From: Pseudodesulfovibrio thermohalotolerans
Lineage (GTDB): Bacteria; Desulfobacterota; Desulfovibrionia; Desulfovibrionales; Desulfovibrionaceae
Direction of reading: 5' to 3'
Assembly: GCF_021353295.2 (NCBI RefSeq)
Contig: NZ_CP120635.1
Coordinates: 3,823,579-3,887,578 of the forward strand
Length of the DNA: 64,000 bases
Below the pieces are notes generated by a model, which saw only the letters and a program-made list of their open reading frames with translations, searched no databases and was not told where the DNA came from. Shown piece after piece: positions 34,930 through 43,919 of the stretch. Position 1 is the first letter of the stretch. The number at the start of each line of letters is the position of its first letter. The translations under genes and the position numbers were made by a program.

Positions 34930-35493
34930 CTATTTCGTGGCCTCTCCGCCCTCGGGAGCGGTCTTGGCGGGAGCCTCGGCAGGGGCCGGAGCGGCTTCCG
35001 GAGTCGGGGCATCGGTCTTGGGCGCTTCGGGACGGGTGAAGTCCACCTGCACCTTGTCCATGGCGGCCACGATATCCTTGGTGATGTCAACGGTTTCGCT
35101 GGACGCGATGATGGCCTGCCTGCTCAGGATCAGGGTCAACCCCTTCTCCTTGCGGTAGTTGTCCAGGACTTCGTTGAACTTGGCGTCCACCAGGCCGACG
35201 ACGCGCTGCTGCTCGGCGGTCATGGTGTTCTGCAGTTCGCCCATGGCCAGCTTGTAGGCGGCCACGGTCTCTTCGGTCTGGTCGGCCTGCATGGCCTTGT
35301 AGGCGGCTTCGGCTTTTTCCTGCAGAGGCTTGCCCATCTCCTGGAGGTGAGCCATGGCCTCGGTGGCCAGCTTGTTGTCCTTGAAGGCGGCTGCTTCGTC
35401 CACAACGCCTATCTTGACCGAAGGTTCCTGGTTGCAGGCGCTCAGGCCGAGGACCAGAGCCGCGACGAGGAACAGGGGAAGAATCCGTTTCAT
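34930..35493 (-). CDS. OmpH/Skp-like lipoprotein
   Basis: The 187-residue product has a lipoprotein signal (MKRILPLFLVAALVLGLSAC). Residues 26-145 match the Skp/OmpH chaperone pattern: KIGVVDEAAAFKDNKLATEAMAHL, a long helical middle, and a return strand LTLILSRQAIIASSETVDITKDIVAAMDK. The tail is rich in A, P and E. Skp proteins chaperone outer-membrane proteins through the periplasm; here the lipid anchor suggests a membrane-bound form. The start at 35493 has better spacing to GGAG than the ATG two codons earlier. Confidence 0.85.
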   Translation of the reverse strand: MKRILPLFLVAALVLGLSACNQEPSVKIGVVDEAAAFKDNKLATEAMAHLQEMGKPLQEKAEAAYKAMQADQTEETVAAYKLAMGELQNTMTAEQQRVVGLVDAKFNEVLDNYRKEKGLTLILSRQAIIASSETVDITKDIVAAMDKVQVDFTRPEAPKTDAPTPEAAPAPAEAPAKTAPEGGEATK

Positions 35494-35686
35494 TGCCATA
35501 TCTCCATTGTTTCGTTTGAAGTCGATTGGATCAAGAAGTCGCGCAAGACTACGCGCGCCGGGGATATCTGGCAAGGGAAACATCGGATAGCCTGTTGTGG
35601 CGGCATCGCCTGGGCCGAGTCGGGCGCGGCAGGAAGTTCCATCGTTCAGTTCGTCGTTTCCCCTTGGAAATATGGGGGATTCGTGC

Positions 35687-35702
35687 TGGCACATCCCTTG
35701 CT
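35687..35702 (+). promoter_or_regulatory. Sigma-54 promoter of flgE
   Basis: TGGCACATCCCTTGCT is a near-perfect -24/-12 element with GG at 35688-35689 and GC at 35700-35701, 12 bases apart. Transcription should start near 35713, about 85 bases before flgE. Hook genes under sigma-54 are common in polar flagellates. Confidence 0.85.
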
Positions 35703-35797
35703 TTCAATCTCATCGAGAAGGCATCGGGAACTTCTTGCCGGGGAATGGGTATCCCTGCGGTTCCCGCGAGTCCGGCCAGCGCCGGATCGGAGGAAGT

Positions 35798-37411
35798 ATG
35801 AGTTTCGGAAGTATGTACGTGGGCGCCACCGGCGTGGTGGCCCATAGCGAAGGAATGCAGGTCCTGGCCAACAACCTGGCCAACGTCGACACCATCGGCT
35901 ACAAACGCTCGGACATTCTGTTCGGCGATCTTATCAGCCAGCAGGTGGCTTCGGGCGGTGCATTGTACGAATCCGGTTCGGTCCGCACCAGCCAGTTGGG
36001 CAAGGGCGTGGGCGTGTCGTCCATCCGGGGCGATTTCACCAGCGGAGCCCTGTCCGGGACCACCTCCGCCACTGACCTGGCCATCTCGGGCGAGGGCTTC
36101 TTCGGCGTCAACGATCCCTCAGGAACCATTCGTGGGGCGTCCCACTATACGCGGGCCGGGGATTTCCGTTTCGACAACGAGGCCTATCTGGTCAACGCCC
36201 AGGGGTACCGGCTGCAAGGGTTCGCCTATGACCGCGAGACCGGCGAGTGGTCGGGCAGCGTGTCCGACATCCAATTGCCTTACGAAGACGTGACCGTGGA
36301 CGGCCAGACCGCCCGCGTGGTTCAGTCCTCGCCGCTCGCCACCTCTTCGGTGGAGGTCGTCACCCGGCTGGATCATTCGGCCCTGAGCCAAATCTCCGAT
36401 GAAAACAATCCGTTTTTCGCCATGCTCGGGGCGTACGCCGCCAACGGGACCGATTCGGATTCCCCGTTCGGCGACGCGCAGCCGCAGTATTCCACGGCCG
36501 TGGACGTGTTCGACGAGAACGGCGTCAACCACGAAATGACTATCTATTTCGATCCGGTGTCCACGGCGGGACTCTCCAACGCCGTGCCCGGCTACACCTA
36601 TTGGGAATACCTCGTCGCCCTGCCCGGCGAGTCGGACGGCTCGACGGCCAACGGCACCTCTGCGGCCGGATTGGCCGGGATGGGGGTGTTGACCTTCAAC
36701 GACAGGGGCGCACTCATCAACCAGTCGGCTTTTACTTTGGACCTCGCGAACGCGTCCGGAGCCGGCGGCACGAGCCTGGGAGCCTGGGTTCCCGCCGAGT
36801 TCAGCGAGGACGGCCTGGCGCAGTTCAATTACACCTTCGCCAGCAACGGCGGGGCCGGGACCATTGCCTATGATTTCGGGGTCAACTCCGATACGGCGTC
36901 CTGGGCGGGCGGGTCCGTGGCCTCGGCCGCTGACATCGGGACGAACGCGAACCTGCTCCCAGAGATGGACTCCATGAACCGGGACGCCCGCGTGACCACC
37001 AGTTACGACCTGCCGTCATCCACCTTGTTCAGCCTTCAGGACGGTTACTCCTGGGGATATCTCAACTACGTCAGCGTGAACGAGGAGGGCGTGCTCAGCG
37101 GCCACTTTTCCAACGGCCAGACCGAGGAGATGTATCAGGTGGCCGTCTACAAGTTCAACAGCCCGTGGGGGCTCAAGCGGGACGGCGGCACCAATTTCGT
37201 GGCCACCGAGGCATCGGGCGAGGCCATCCTCGGCACGGCCGGGGACCGGGGGCGTGGGCTCATCAATCAGAACACCCTCGAAGAGAGCAACGTGGACATG
37301 GCCCGGGAGTTCTCCAACATGATCGTCACCCAGCGGGGATATCAGGCCAACACCAAGGTCATCACCACCTCGGATTCGATCCTGAACACCCTCATTTCCA
37401 TCAAGCGCTGA
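35798..37411 (+). CDS. flgE: Flagellar hook protein FlgE
   Basis: This is the structural subunit of the flagellar hook, 537 residues. The N-terminal rod-type motif MSFGSMYVGATGVVAHSEGMQVLANNLANVDTIGYKRS and the C-terminal LEESNVDMAREFSNMIVTQRGYQANTKVITTSDSILNTLISIKR form the coiled core. The middle carries the exposed domains and is of typical FlgE length, longer than FlgF or FlgG. GGAGGAAGT precedes the ATG, and a sigma-54 promoter lies upstream. No other flagellar gene is adjacent, so this is an isolated hook locus. Confidence 0.93.
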   Translation: MSFGSMYVGATGVVAHSEGMQVLANNLANVDTIGYKRSDILFGDLISQQVASGGALYESGSVRTSQLGKGVGVSSIRGDFTSGALSGTTSATDLAISGEGFFGVNDPSGTIRGASHYTRAGDFRFDNEAYLVNAQGYRLQGFAYDRETGEWSGSVSDIQLPYEDVTVDGQTARVVQSSPLATSSVEVVTRLDHSALSQISDENNPFFAMLGAYAANGTDSDSPFGDAQPQYSTAVDVFDENGVNHEMTIYFDPVSTAGLSNAVPGYTYWEYLVALPGESDGSTANGTSAAGLAGMGVLTFNDRGALINQSAFTLDLANASGAGGTSLGAWVPAEFSEDGLAQFNYTFASNGGAGTIAYDFGVNSDTASWAGGSVASAADIGTNANLLPEMDSMNRDARVTTSYDLPSSTLFSLQDGYSWGYLNYVSVNEEGVLSGHFSNGQTEEMYQVAVYKFNSPWGLKRDGGTNFVATEASGEAILGTAGDRGRGLINQNTLEESNVDMAREFSNMIVTQRGYQANTKVITTSDSILNTLISIKR

Positions 37412-37538
37412 TCCCTTTCTCCATCGCATCACGGGGCGTTGTCCGGCAGGTCCGGGCAACGCCCTTTTTCGCGCCCCGCCTTGAATTTCCCTGACAAAGC
37501 GGATAGTCAGAACGTGATCCGCCAACAAGGAGTTTCAC

Positions 37539-38891
37539 GTGACGGAGACAAGCGACGCCCGCAGCCGGGAGGCCGTCATGGCCCTGGTCCGGGAGGTGGA
37601 ACAGGAAGCCCCGGGCGGGGCGGAATCCCTCTACATGGCCGCCATGCTGGCCGATGCGCCCCTGCCCTACGATTTTGCCCTTTCCGTGGAGGGCACCATG
37701 CACAATCCGGCCCTGGTCAACCCCGCCGCCGCCTTTTTCGCGGCCACGGCCATCATGACTCCGCTCATCGATCGCGGATTGGTCTTCGCCGATCCGGACG
37801 CCCAGGTATTCACCCTGCCGCCGGATGTGCGTGAGATTCTGCGCGCGGGCATGGACCGGCAACAGGCCGCCGAGTGGGCCGGGCGGGCCGTCTACGCCCT
37901 GAACCTGTCCCTGCCCGACGCCGAGCCGCAAAGCCTGCCTGTCGTGGAATGGCTTCTGCCCCATGTGCTGGCCTGCCGGGACCTGGCGGCCGACCTCGGC
38001 GTGAACACGGCCGCCGCCAACCGGGTCCTGCATCAGGCCGGATTCACATTGTATTACGGTCAGCGCCACAAGGAAGCCGCCGGACTGCTGGAAGCGGCCA
38101 TGGCCGTCGACGTGGCCCTCAAGGGCGGCCATCATCCGGACATCGCCGCCGACCTGGAAGGGCTGGCCACGGTCTATCAGGCCGGAGGGAATTTGGCCCG
38201 CGCCGAAGCGACCTTTTCCGCCTGTCTGGACCTGCAACGCGAGATACTCACCGAGAACAATCCGTCCATGGTCCCGGTGCTGCACGGTTTGGCCATGGTC
38301 CGACAGGCGCGCGGCGACCTGGCCGGGGCCGAGTCCGCCCTGAACGAGTGCCTGGCCGTCCTGCGCGCATCCGGGGAGGAACGCCACCCGGCCGCAGCCT
38401 CCTGCCTGCACAATCTGGCCCTGCTCATGGATGCGCTGGACCGCCCCGAGGAAGGGTTGCGCCTTGCCCTGGAGAGTCTGGGCATGACCGTGGACCTGTA
38501 CGGCGAACACCATCCCGAAGCCGCCGCCGGGCACAATCTCGCCGGGCTGCTTTTCGAACGGCTGGGCAAGGGGCCCGAGGCAGAGGCGCATTTCCGCAAA
38601 AGTCTTTCCATTCGCAGCCGGACTTTTGGCGAGGACCACCCCGAGACCGCCCAGGCATTGTGCAATCTGGCCCTGTTCCTGGACGGGCGGGGCGCGGGCG
38701 AAGAGGCCTTCGACTGCTTCGAGCGCGGCTTCGCGGCCTATGAGGCTGCTTTGGGACCGGATCACCCCTACATGGAGTCCGCCCTGGACAATCTCGTCGC
38801 CTTTCTGGAACGGACCGCGTCGTCGGATTCGCCCCTGCGGGAGCGGGCCGAAGCGCGGCTCAGGCTGATCGTGGAAAAAGCGGGGCGTTGA
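37539..38891 (+). CDS. TPR protein resembling the C-terminal half of a STAND ATPase
   Basis: The 450-residue product starts with GTG after AGGAG. Residues 25-150 resemble the winged-helix and linker that follow the NB-ARC domain in STAND proteins (ESLYMAAMLADAPLPYDF, PLIDRGLVFADPDAQVFTLPPDV, VVEWLLPHVLACRDLA). From about 165 on there are five or six kinesin-light-chain type TPRs of about 42 residues (DIAADLEGLATVYQAGGNLARAEATF, AAASCLHNLALLMDALDRPEEGL, ETAQALCNLALFLDGRG). There is no P-loop NTPase and no effector domain. It follows flgE by 127 bases and overlaps the PfkB gene by one base. Function is unknown. Confidence 0.85.
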   Translation: MTETSDARSREAVMALVREVEQEAPGGAESLYMAAMLADAPLPYDFALSVEGTMHNPALVNPAAAFFAATAIMTPLIDRGLVFADPDAQVFTLPPDVREILRAGMDRQQAAEWAGRAVYALNLSLPDAEPQSLPVVEWLLPHVLACRDLAADLGVNTAAANRVLHQAGFTLYYGQRHKEAAGLLEAAMAVDVALKGGHHPDIAADLEGLATVYQAGGNLARAEATFSACLDLQREILTENNPSMVPVLHGLAMVRQARGDLAGAESALNECLAVLRASGEERHPAAASCLHNLALLMDALDRPEEGLRLALESLGMTVDLYGEHHPEAAAGHNLAGLLFERLGKGPEAEAHFRKSLSIRSRTFGEDHPETAQALCNLALFLDGRGAGEEAFDCFERGFAAYEAALGPDHPYMESALDNLVAFLERTASSDSPLRERAEARLRLIVEKAGR

Positions 38892-39769
38892 TGGAGCCGA
38901 TACTTGCCGTCGGGTTGGGGGAAATCCTCTGGGACGTGCTGCCCCATGCGCGTCTGCTCGGCGGCGCGCCCGCCAATTTCGCCTATCAGGTCAACGCGCT
39001 GGGCGGGGCCGGGGTGCCCGTGTCCCGCGTGGGCGACGACGAGCTTGGCCGAGAGGCTCTGTCCCTGTTGGTTCGCAGGGGAGTGAACATCGACGCCGTG
39101 TCGCTTGACCCGGAGCATCCCACCGGCACGGTGGACGCCAGCGTGGACGAGAACGGCGTGGCCGTTTACGTCTTCCCGGACGACGTGGCCTGGGATTTCC
39201 TGACCCTGGACTCCGCCGCACTGGCTCTGGCCGCCAATGCCGACGCTGTTTGTTTCGGCACATTGGCCCAGCGCGCCGACGTGTCGCGCCGGGCGATCCA
39301 TCGCTTTCTGGACGCCTCGGAAAAGGCGCTCAAGGTCTTCGACATAAATCTGCGTCAGAATTTCTACTCCTCGGAGATCATCGCCGACTCCCTGCAAGCG
39401 GCTCATGTCCTCAAGATCAACGACGACGAACTCGGCGTGCTGACTCGGCTGTTCTCCCTGCCCAAGGGCGAGCAGCCCGCCATGCGGACGCTCATGGAGC
39501 GATACGACCTCGACCTCGTGGTGCTCACCAGGGGCGGGGCCGGAAGCCTGATCGTCGCGGCCGACGCCGTTTCCGACCTGCCCGGCGAGCCGGTGGAGGT
39601 CGTGGACACCATCGGCGCGGGCGATGCGTTTACCGCTGCTCTCGTGCTCGGTTATCTCAAGGGGATGCCTCTGGACGATATCAACAGGTATGCCGCCAAG
39701 GTGGCGGGCCATGTTTGCGGGCAACCGGGCGCCATGCCCGATATGCCCGACGAATTGAAGGTCGTTTAG
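38891..39769 (+). CDS. PfkB-family sugar kinase, fructokinase-like
   Basis: This is a ribokinase-fold kinase of 292 residues. The N-terminal GLGEILWDVLP and GGAPANFAYQVNALGG, and the C-terminal catalytic signature DTIGAGDAFTAALVLG with its aspartate base, define the PfkB family; the opening wording is closest to fructokinases. The ATG overlaps the upstream TPR gene stop, so the two are translationally coupled. The sugar is inferred only. Confidence 0.9.
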   Translation: MEPILAVGLGEILWDVLPHARLLGGAPANFAYQVNALGGAGVPVSRVGDDELGREALSLLVRRGVNIDAVSLDPEHPTGTVDASVDENGVAVYVFPDDVAWDFLTLDSAALALAANADAVCFGTLAQRADVSRRAIHRFLDASEKALKVFDINLRQNFYSSEIIADSLQAAHVLKINDDELGVLTRLFSLPKGEQPAMRTLMERYDLDLVVLTRGGAGSLIVAADAVSDLPGEPVEVVDTIGAGDAFTAALVLGYLKGMPLDDINRYAAKVAGHVCGQPGAMPDMPDELKVV

Positions 39770-39773
39770 GGAA

Positions 39774-39799
39774 GGCCGCCCCGAGGGGCGGCTTTTTTA
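39774..39799 (+). terminator. Terminator of the PfkB gene
   Basis: GCCGCCCC, loop GA, GGGGCGGC followed by TTTTTTAT stands a few bases after the stop codon. Confidence 0.92.
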
Positions 39800-39861
39800 T
39801 TTGGTGCAGCCAATTCCATATTGGAAGTAGAGAGGGCGCGCCGGACGGTGCGTTCACTCGT

Positions 39862-40172
39862 TAAGGCAGGCGCGCCTTTGGCGCGAGAGCCAGTGTGGAG
39901 GCTTTGCCTCCTCAGCTTCCATGCCCTCCCGGCGGGGTCCATTTCTTTTGCTGGCCCAAAAGAAATAGACGAAAGAAAAGGGCCTTGCGCCAGCCCGGCC
40001 GCCCGCAGGATCTTCGGCAAGAATCCGATCCGCTCGGGTCGGCTCCACCCAATCAAAAGTATAAGTCCTTCTCTTGTGGACAGCTCTCCACTCTCGGTAG
40101 CATTCCCTTGCTCCTCACAGGAGCCGCCGCCCCTTCGCGGTCGGCTTCTACGCCGCTGATCCAGGGCTGGAG
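39862..40172. repeat. Structured module A, copy 1
   Basis: The first of two direct copies of a module of about 311 bases. Its first 212 bases match the second copy with one difference; about 50 bases then diverge, and the last 85 are similar again. Hairpins seen include CGCGCC/GGCGCG, GGAGGC/GCCTCC, a 10-bp stem ATTTCTTTTG/CAAAAGAAAT around CTGGCC (near 39950-39975), and CCGATCC/GGGTCGG. No ORF in it looks like a protein: the open frames are basic and differ between frames with no ribosome binding site. Confidence 0.85.
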
Positions 40173-40240
40173 TTGAGTTATTCTTCACAGGAGCTTGGTC
40201 GTGGGAGAGGTCTTATTTGCGGGATGGTGCGCCAGCTTGA

Positions 40241-40550
40241 TAAGGCAGGCGCGCCTTTGGCGCGAGAGCCAGTGTGGAGGCTTTGCCTCCTCAGCTTCCA
40301 TGCCCTCCCGGCGGGGTCCATTTCTTTTGCTGGCCCAAAAGAAATAGACGAAAGAAAAGGGCCTTGCGCCAGCCCGGCCGCCCGCAGGATCTTCGGCAAG
40401 AATCCGATCCGCTCGGGTCGGCTCCACCCGATCAAAAGTATAAGTCCTTCTCTGGTGGCCCGCTCCCCACTATCGATAGCACTTTCTTGATCGTCACAGG
40501 AGCCGCCGCCTCTTCGCGGTCGGCTTCTAGGCCGCCAATCCAGGGCTAGC
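40241..40550. repeat. Structured module A, copy 2
   Basis: This is a direct repeat of module A, offset by 379 bases from copy 1. The hairpins are conserved. The 68 bases between the copies contain another CACAGGAGC fragment like the tail of the module, which suggests growth by tandem duplication. Confidence 0.85.
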
Positions 40551-40627
40551 GTTCGTAGGGCCTTTGAGGGTGCGCGGTCGCCTTTGGGTGTTCATTGGAG
40601 ACCGAAGAGCCTGAAATAGGTCCTTTT

Positions 40628-40907
40628 CGCGTTGGAAGACAGGGCCTCGCTTGCGCGGGAGACGTTCGAAAGCCGGGGCCTAGAGCCTGTCTGAAGCGGC
40701 GAAGCGTGGGCCGACTGCGTCTGCCGGAGGCAGACATCCTGTCGGGCAGCGAAAGCCGCTACAGGCTCTTGGCCACTGCTTTCGGGAGCACGCAGGGCCA
40801 AAAAAGCGCAGTTTTTGCTTCCTTTTTTCTGCGCCAGCAAAAAAGGAAGTCGCCGTAAAGGCGAAACAACACGTAAGGATGCCGTGCACCGTAGAACGCG
40901 AAGCGCG
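40628..40907. repeat. Structured module B, copy 1
   Basis: A 280-base module with a long-range closing stem: AGAGCCTGT (40682-40690) with ACAGGCTCT (40761-40769), continued inward by AGCGGC (40695-40700) with GCCGCT (40755-40760). It encloses a GTCTGCC/GGCAGAC hairpin (40719-40735). Downstream are TTGGCC/GGCCAA, GCGCAG/CTGCGC, an 11-bp CTTCCTTTTTT/AAAAAAGGAAG option, and CGCC/GGCG. Its reverse strand carries a TTTGCTGGC core like module A. Confidence 0.88.
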
Positions 40908-41003
40908 CTAATATCCACGCGCTACATCACACTTGCCTTTGGGAGGGCCTTCATTTCGCTTATGGAAGCTCCTTCGAGAACGAAGAACCCAAATGAGCCA
41001 TCC

Positions 41004-41283
41004 CGCGTTGGAAGACAGGACCTCGCTTGCGCGGGAGACGTTCGAAAGCCGGGGCCTAGAGCCTGTCTGAAGCGGCGAAGCGTGGGCCGACTGCGTCTGC
41101 CGGAGGCAGACATCCTGTCGGGCAGCGAAAGCCGCTACAGGCTCTTGGCCACTGCTTTCGGGAGCACGCAGGGCCAAAAAAGCGCAGTTTTTGCTTCCTT
41201 TTTTCTGCGCCAGCAAAAAAGGAAGTCGCCGTAAAGGCGAAACAACACGTAAGGATACCGTGCACCGTAGAACGCGAAGCGCG
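41004..41283. repeat. Structured module B, copy 2
   Basis: This direct repeat of module B is offset by 376 bases and differs at only two of 280 positions by eye. The 96-base spacer between B copies is diverged but related to the spacer before copy 1 (both have CCTTTGGG near the start and a GAAGA...CC stretch near the end), so the repeating unit is about 376 bases. The whole gap 39770-41332 holds no convincing gene. Confidence 0.88.
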
Positions 41284-41332
41284 GCACTATTCCCCGAGCT
41301 GCAAAATCAAAGGAAAAAGAAGCCCCCTCCGT

Positions 41333-42409
41333 CTAGAACAACCGCTCTCCGTCAAAATCAAACACGAGGTATTCGACCGAAATGCGGCCGTCGGAGAACG
41401 CTTCGGCAGCCCCCTTGGCGCGCGAGGCGAGCAGGGCGACGAGAGCCGGGCGGGCCGGGTCGTCCTTGAGAAGGTCGAGGACCTGCCGCGCGGTGTTGGC
41501 CGTGCGAATGGTCGTTTCGCTGGCCGGGTCGCAGCCCGCTTCGAGACAGCGTTCGGCCAGCAGCCCGAAGTCCACGGGATACGTCCGGGCGTGGGTGTAC
41601 GGCAATCCCTGCGCCTGCTTGACGAGCTTGCCGAAAAACACGGACCAGGCGACGCGGCGGAACCCGTGATCGGCGGCGGCGCGCATGGAGAATTCGAAGA
41701 AGTCGGCGGCCTGGATCAGGGCCGTTTCCGGCGTGTCTGGCCGGGTTTCCTGGTAAAGCCGTTCGCTTCGGCGGCCCGTGGTCATGACCGCCAGATCGAG
41801 CCTCTGGGCGCGGGCCACGCTCAGCCCCTCCTCGATGGTCGCCATCCAGGAAGCGTGCGAGTACGGCTTGACGATGCCGTGGGTGCCGAGGATGGAGATG
41901 CCGCCGACGATGCCGAGCCTCGGATTCATGGTCTTCTGCGCGATGGCCTCGCCCTCGGGGACTTCGATCGTGACGAGAATGCGCCCGGACTCAAGCCCGG
42001 TCGCGGCCAGCCGGGCCGCCTCTTCGATCTGTCGGCGCGGATCGGGGTTGATGGCCGCCTCGCCTACGTTCACGGGCAGGCCGGGCAGGGTGGCGCGGCC
42101 CACGCCCTGGCCGCCGTCGACCGTCACGGCGGGCGGCGTCGGACCGTCGCGGTCCAGCCGGACGACGGCCTGGATTTCGTGGCCGTGGGTGACGTCCGGG
42201 TCGTCGCCGCCGTCCTTGATGACGGTAACACGCACCTCGTCCCCCTCGGGATCGATGCGGTCGATGGGCACGGCCAGAAAGCCGCCCGGCGGCAGAGGGG
42301 CGTCTACGGCGCCGGGCCGTTCGCCCGTGAGCAGAAAACGAATTCCGGCCATTGCCGCGGCCGCTGCGCAAGTGCCGGTGGTCCGGCCGGTTCGAAGCGG
42401 TTTTTCCAT
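41333..42409 (-). CDS. cbiD: Cobalt-precorrin-5B C1-methyltransferase
   Basis: CbiD methylates C1 of cobalt-precorrin-5B in anaerobic cobalamin synthesis. The 358-residue product starts LRTGRTTGTCAAAAAMAG, the CbiD signature, and continues with DGGDDPDVTHGHEIQAVV, INPDPRRQIEE, GGISILGTHGIVKPYS and MTTGRRSERLYQE. The chosen ATG at 42409 has no strong ribosome binding site and lies two bases from the stop of the upstream gene, so it is probably coupled. A long in-frame extension upstream is only a shadow of that gene. Confidence 0.94.
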   Translation of the reverse strand: MEKPLRTGRTTGTCAAAAAMAGIRFLLTGERPGAVDAPLPPGGFLAVPIDRIDPEGDEVRVTVIKDGGDDPDVTHGHEIQAVVRLDRDGPTPPAVTVDGGQGVGRATLPGLPVNVGEAAINPDPRRQIEEAARLAATGLESGRILVTIEVPEGEAIAQKTMNPRLGIVGGISILGTHGIVKPYSHASWMATIEEGLSVARAQRLDLAVMTTGRRSERLYQETRPDTPETALIQAADFFEFSMRAAADHGFRRVAWSVFFGKLVKQAQGLPYTHARTYPVDFGLLAERCLEAGCDPASETTIRTANTARQVLDLLKDDPARPALVALLASRAKGAAEAFSDGRISVEYLVFDFDGERLF

Positions 42410-42411
42410 GA

Positions 42412-43908
42412 TTAACGGACTCTTCTGGCGGGTTCGTAGAGAATGGTCCCCGCGAGGTCGGAGATGTTTTCGATGATGTTTTTGAACAGCAGCACATGGA
42501 AGGGGTACATGGCGTACCAGTAGAGGATGCCGGTCAGGCCGCGCGGCAGGAATTTGGCGGTCATGGACAGGTCCACGGCATTGTCCCACTGGGAGTCCAT
42601 GCGGAATTCGAGCAACGCCTCGCCCGGCAGACGCATTTCGGCCAACAGGAGTAGCCGCCGTCCCTCGTCCGAGGCGATCACGCGCCAGAAGTCCAGGGCG
42701 TCGCCCACATGCGGGGTGTCGTCGCCGTGCGGACGGCCGCGATGCATCCCCGGTCCGGCGAGCAGGCGGTCGATGAAGCCGCGAAGCCGCCACAGGGGAT
42801 CGCCGAAATACCAGCCATGCTCCCCGCCGATGCGGGCCACCTGCTCCCAGACTTTTTTCGGGTCGCCCTGCAACCGGGCCTTGTAGCCCATTTCGAAGCG
42901 TGTTCCGCCCGCGTAGTGCGGGTCGTCGGCCGAAGCCCATTCGGGCATACAGGCGGACCCCACGTCGAATAGGCAGGTCTCCACCGTTTGCTGTTTGGTC
43001 TTTTCAAGGGCGCGGCGGATGGACTCGCGGCAGGAGAGCAGCTCCTGTGGCACGAGGTCGCGGATGCGTTCATCCCGACAGATCACCTCGTTGCGCAGCC
43101 CTTCGATGAGGGCGCGGGACAGGGGCATGGGAACCGGGGTTATCAGGGACACCCAGAAGGAGGAGAGGCGCGGGGATACGAAGGGCAGGGGCAGCAGCCG
43201 CCGCCGGGGGATGCCCGCCACTTCGGAGTAGAGGTGGAAGAGTTCCTCGTAGGAAAGGATGTCCGGTCCGCCGATGTCCAGGGTCAGCCCGGCGGTGGCG
43301 TCGTTTTCCAGACATCCGGCGAGATAGTCGAGCACGTTGCGGATGGCGATGGGCTGTGTCCGGGTGCGCACCCATGCCGGGGTAATCATCACCGGCAGGC
43401 GGTCCGCCAGGTAGCGGACCAGTTCGAAGGAAGACGAGCCGGACCCGATGATCTGGGCGGCCCGCAGGGTGGTCACTTCGGCCGGGCCGAGGGTGAGGAT
43501 GCGGCCCACTTCGGCCCGCGAACGCAAATGCTTGGAGAGGGGGTGGTCCTCCCGGTCTTCGCCCAGCCCGCCGAGATAGATGATCCGCTTGAGGTTCGCG
43601 TGGGTGGCGGCTTTGACCATGTTGTAGGCCGCGTCACGTTCCTGCTCGGCGAAATCGCGTCCCGGCTTGGTCATAGAGTGGACCAGATAGAAACAGGCGT
43701 CGCACCCCTCGGCGGCCTTTTTGAGGCTTTCGAGATCGTGCATGTCGGCCTGCACGGCCTCCACCTTGTCGCCCCAGGACCGCGCGTGGATTTTCTCCAC
43801 GCTGCGTCCTGCGGCCCGGACCCGGTGTCCGCGTTCCAGAAGCAGCGGCACGAGCCGCCCGCCAACGTAGCCCGTGGAACCCAGTACGAGAACCTGCGCG
43901 GCAGTCAT
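42412..43908 (-). CDS. NAD(P)-binding reductase with DUF2867 domain
   Basis: The 498-residue product has an N-terminal atypical SDR or NmrA-like Rossmann domain (VLVLGSTGYVGGRLVPLLLERGHRVRAAGRS, YLVHSMTKPGRDFAEQERDAAYNM) and a C-terminal DUF2867 domain from about residue 330 (WRLRGFIDRLLAGPGMHRGR, LLLLAEMRLPGEALLEF). This fusion is known in many bacteria but its reaction is not. It may act on a lipid or quinone-like substrate; that is a guess. cbiD follows within two bases. Confidence 0.88.
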   Translation of the reverse strand: MTAAQVLVLGSTGYVGGRLVPLLLERGHRVRAAGRSVEKIHARSWGDKVEAVQADMHDLESLKKAAEGCDACFYLVHSMTKPGRDFAEQERDAAYNMVKAATHANLKRIIYLGGLGEDREDHPLSKHLRSRAEVGRILTLGPAEVTTLRAAQIIGSGSSSFELVRYLADRLPVMITPAWVRTRTQPIAIRNVLDYLAGCLENDATAGLTLDIGGPDILSYEELFHLYSEVAGIPRRRLLPLPFVSPRLSSFWVSLITPVPMPLSRALIEGLRNEVICRDERIRDLVPQELLSCRESIRRALEKTKQQTVETCLFDVGSACMPEWASADDPHYAGGTRFEMGYKARLQGDPKKVWEQVARIGGEHGWYFGDPLWRLRGFIDRLLAGPGMHRGRPHGDDTPHVGDALDFWRVIASDEGRRLLLLAEMRLPGEALLEFRMDSQWDNAVDLSMTAKFLPRGLTGILYWYAMYPFHVLLFKNIIENISDLAGTILYEPARRVR

Positions 43909-43919
43909 GGCTTCACCGC

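Noticed and set aside
39821..41234. Several small basic open frames in the repeat region
   Set aside because: They are duplicated with the DNA repeats, lack ribosome binding sites, occur in several frames and both strands, and follow hairpins rather than protein structure.
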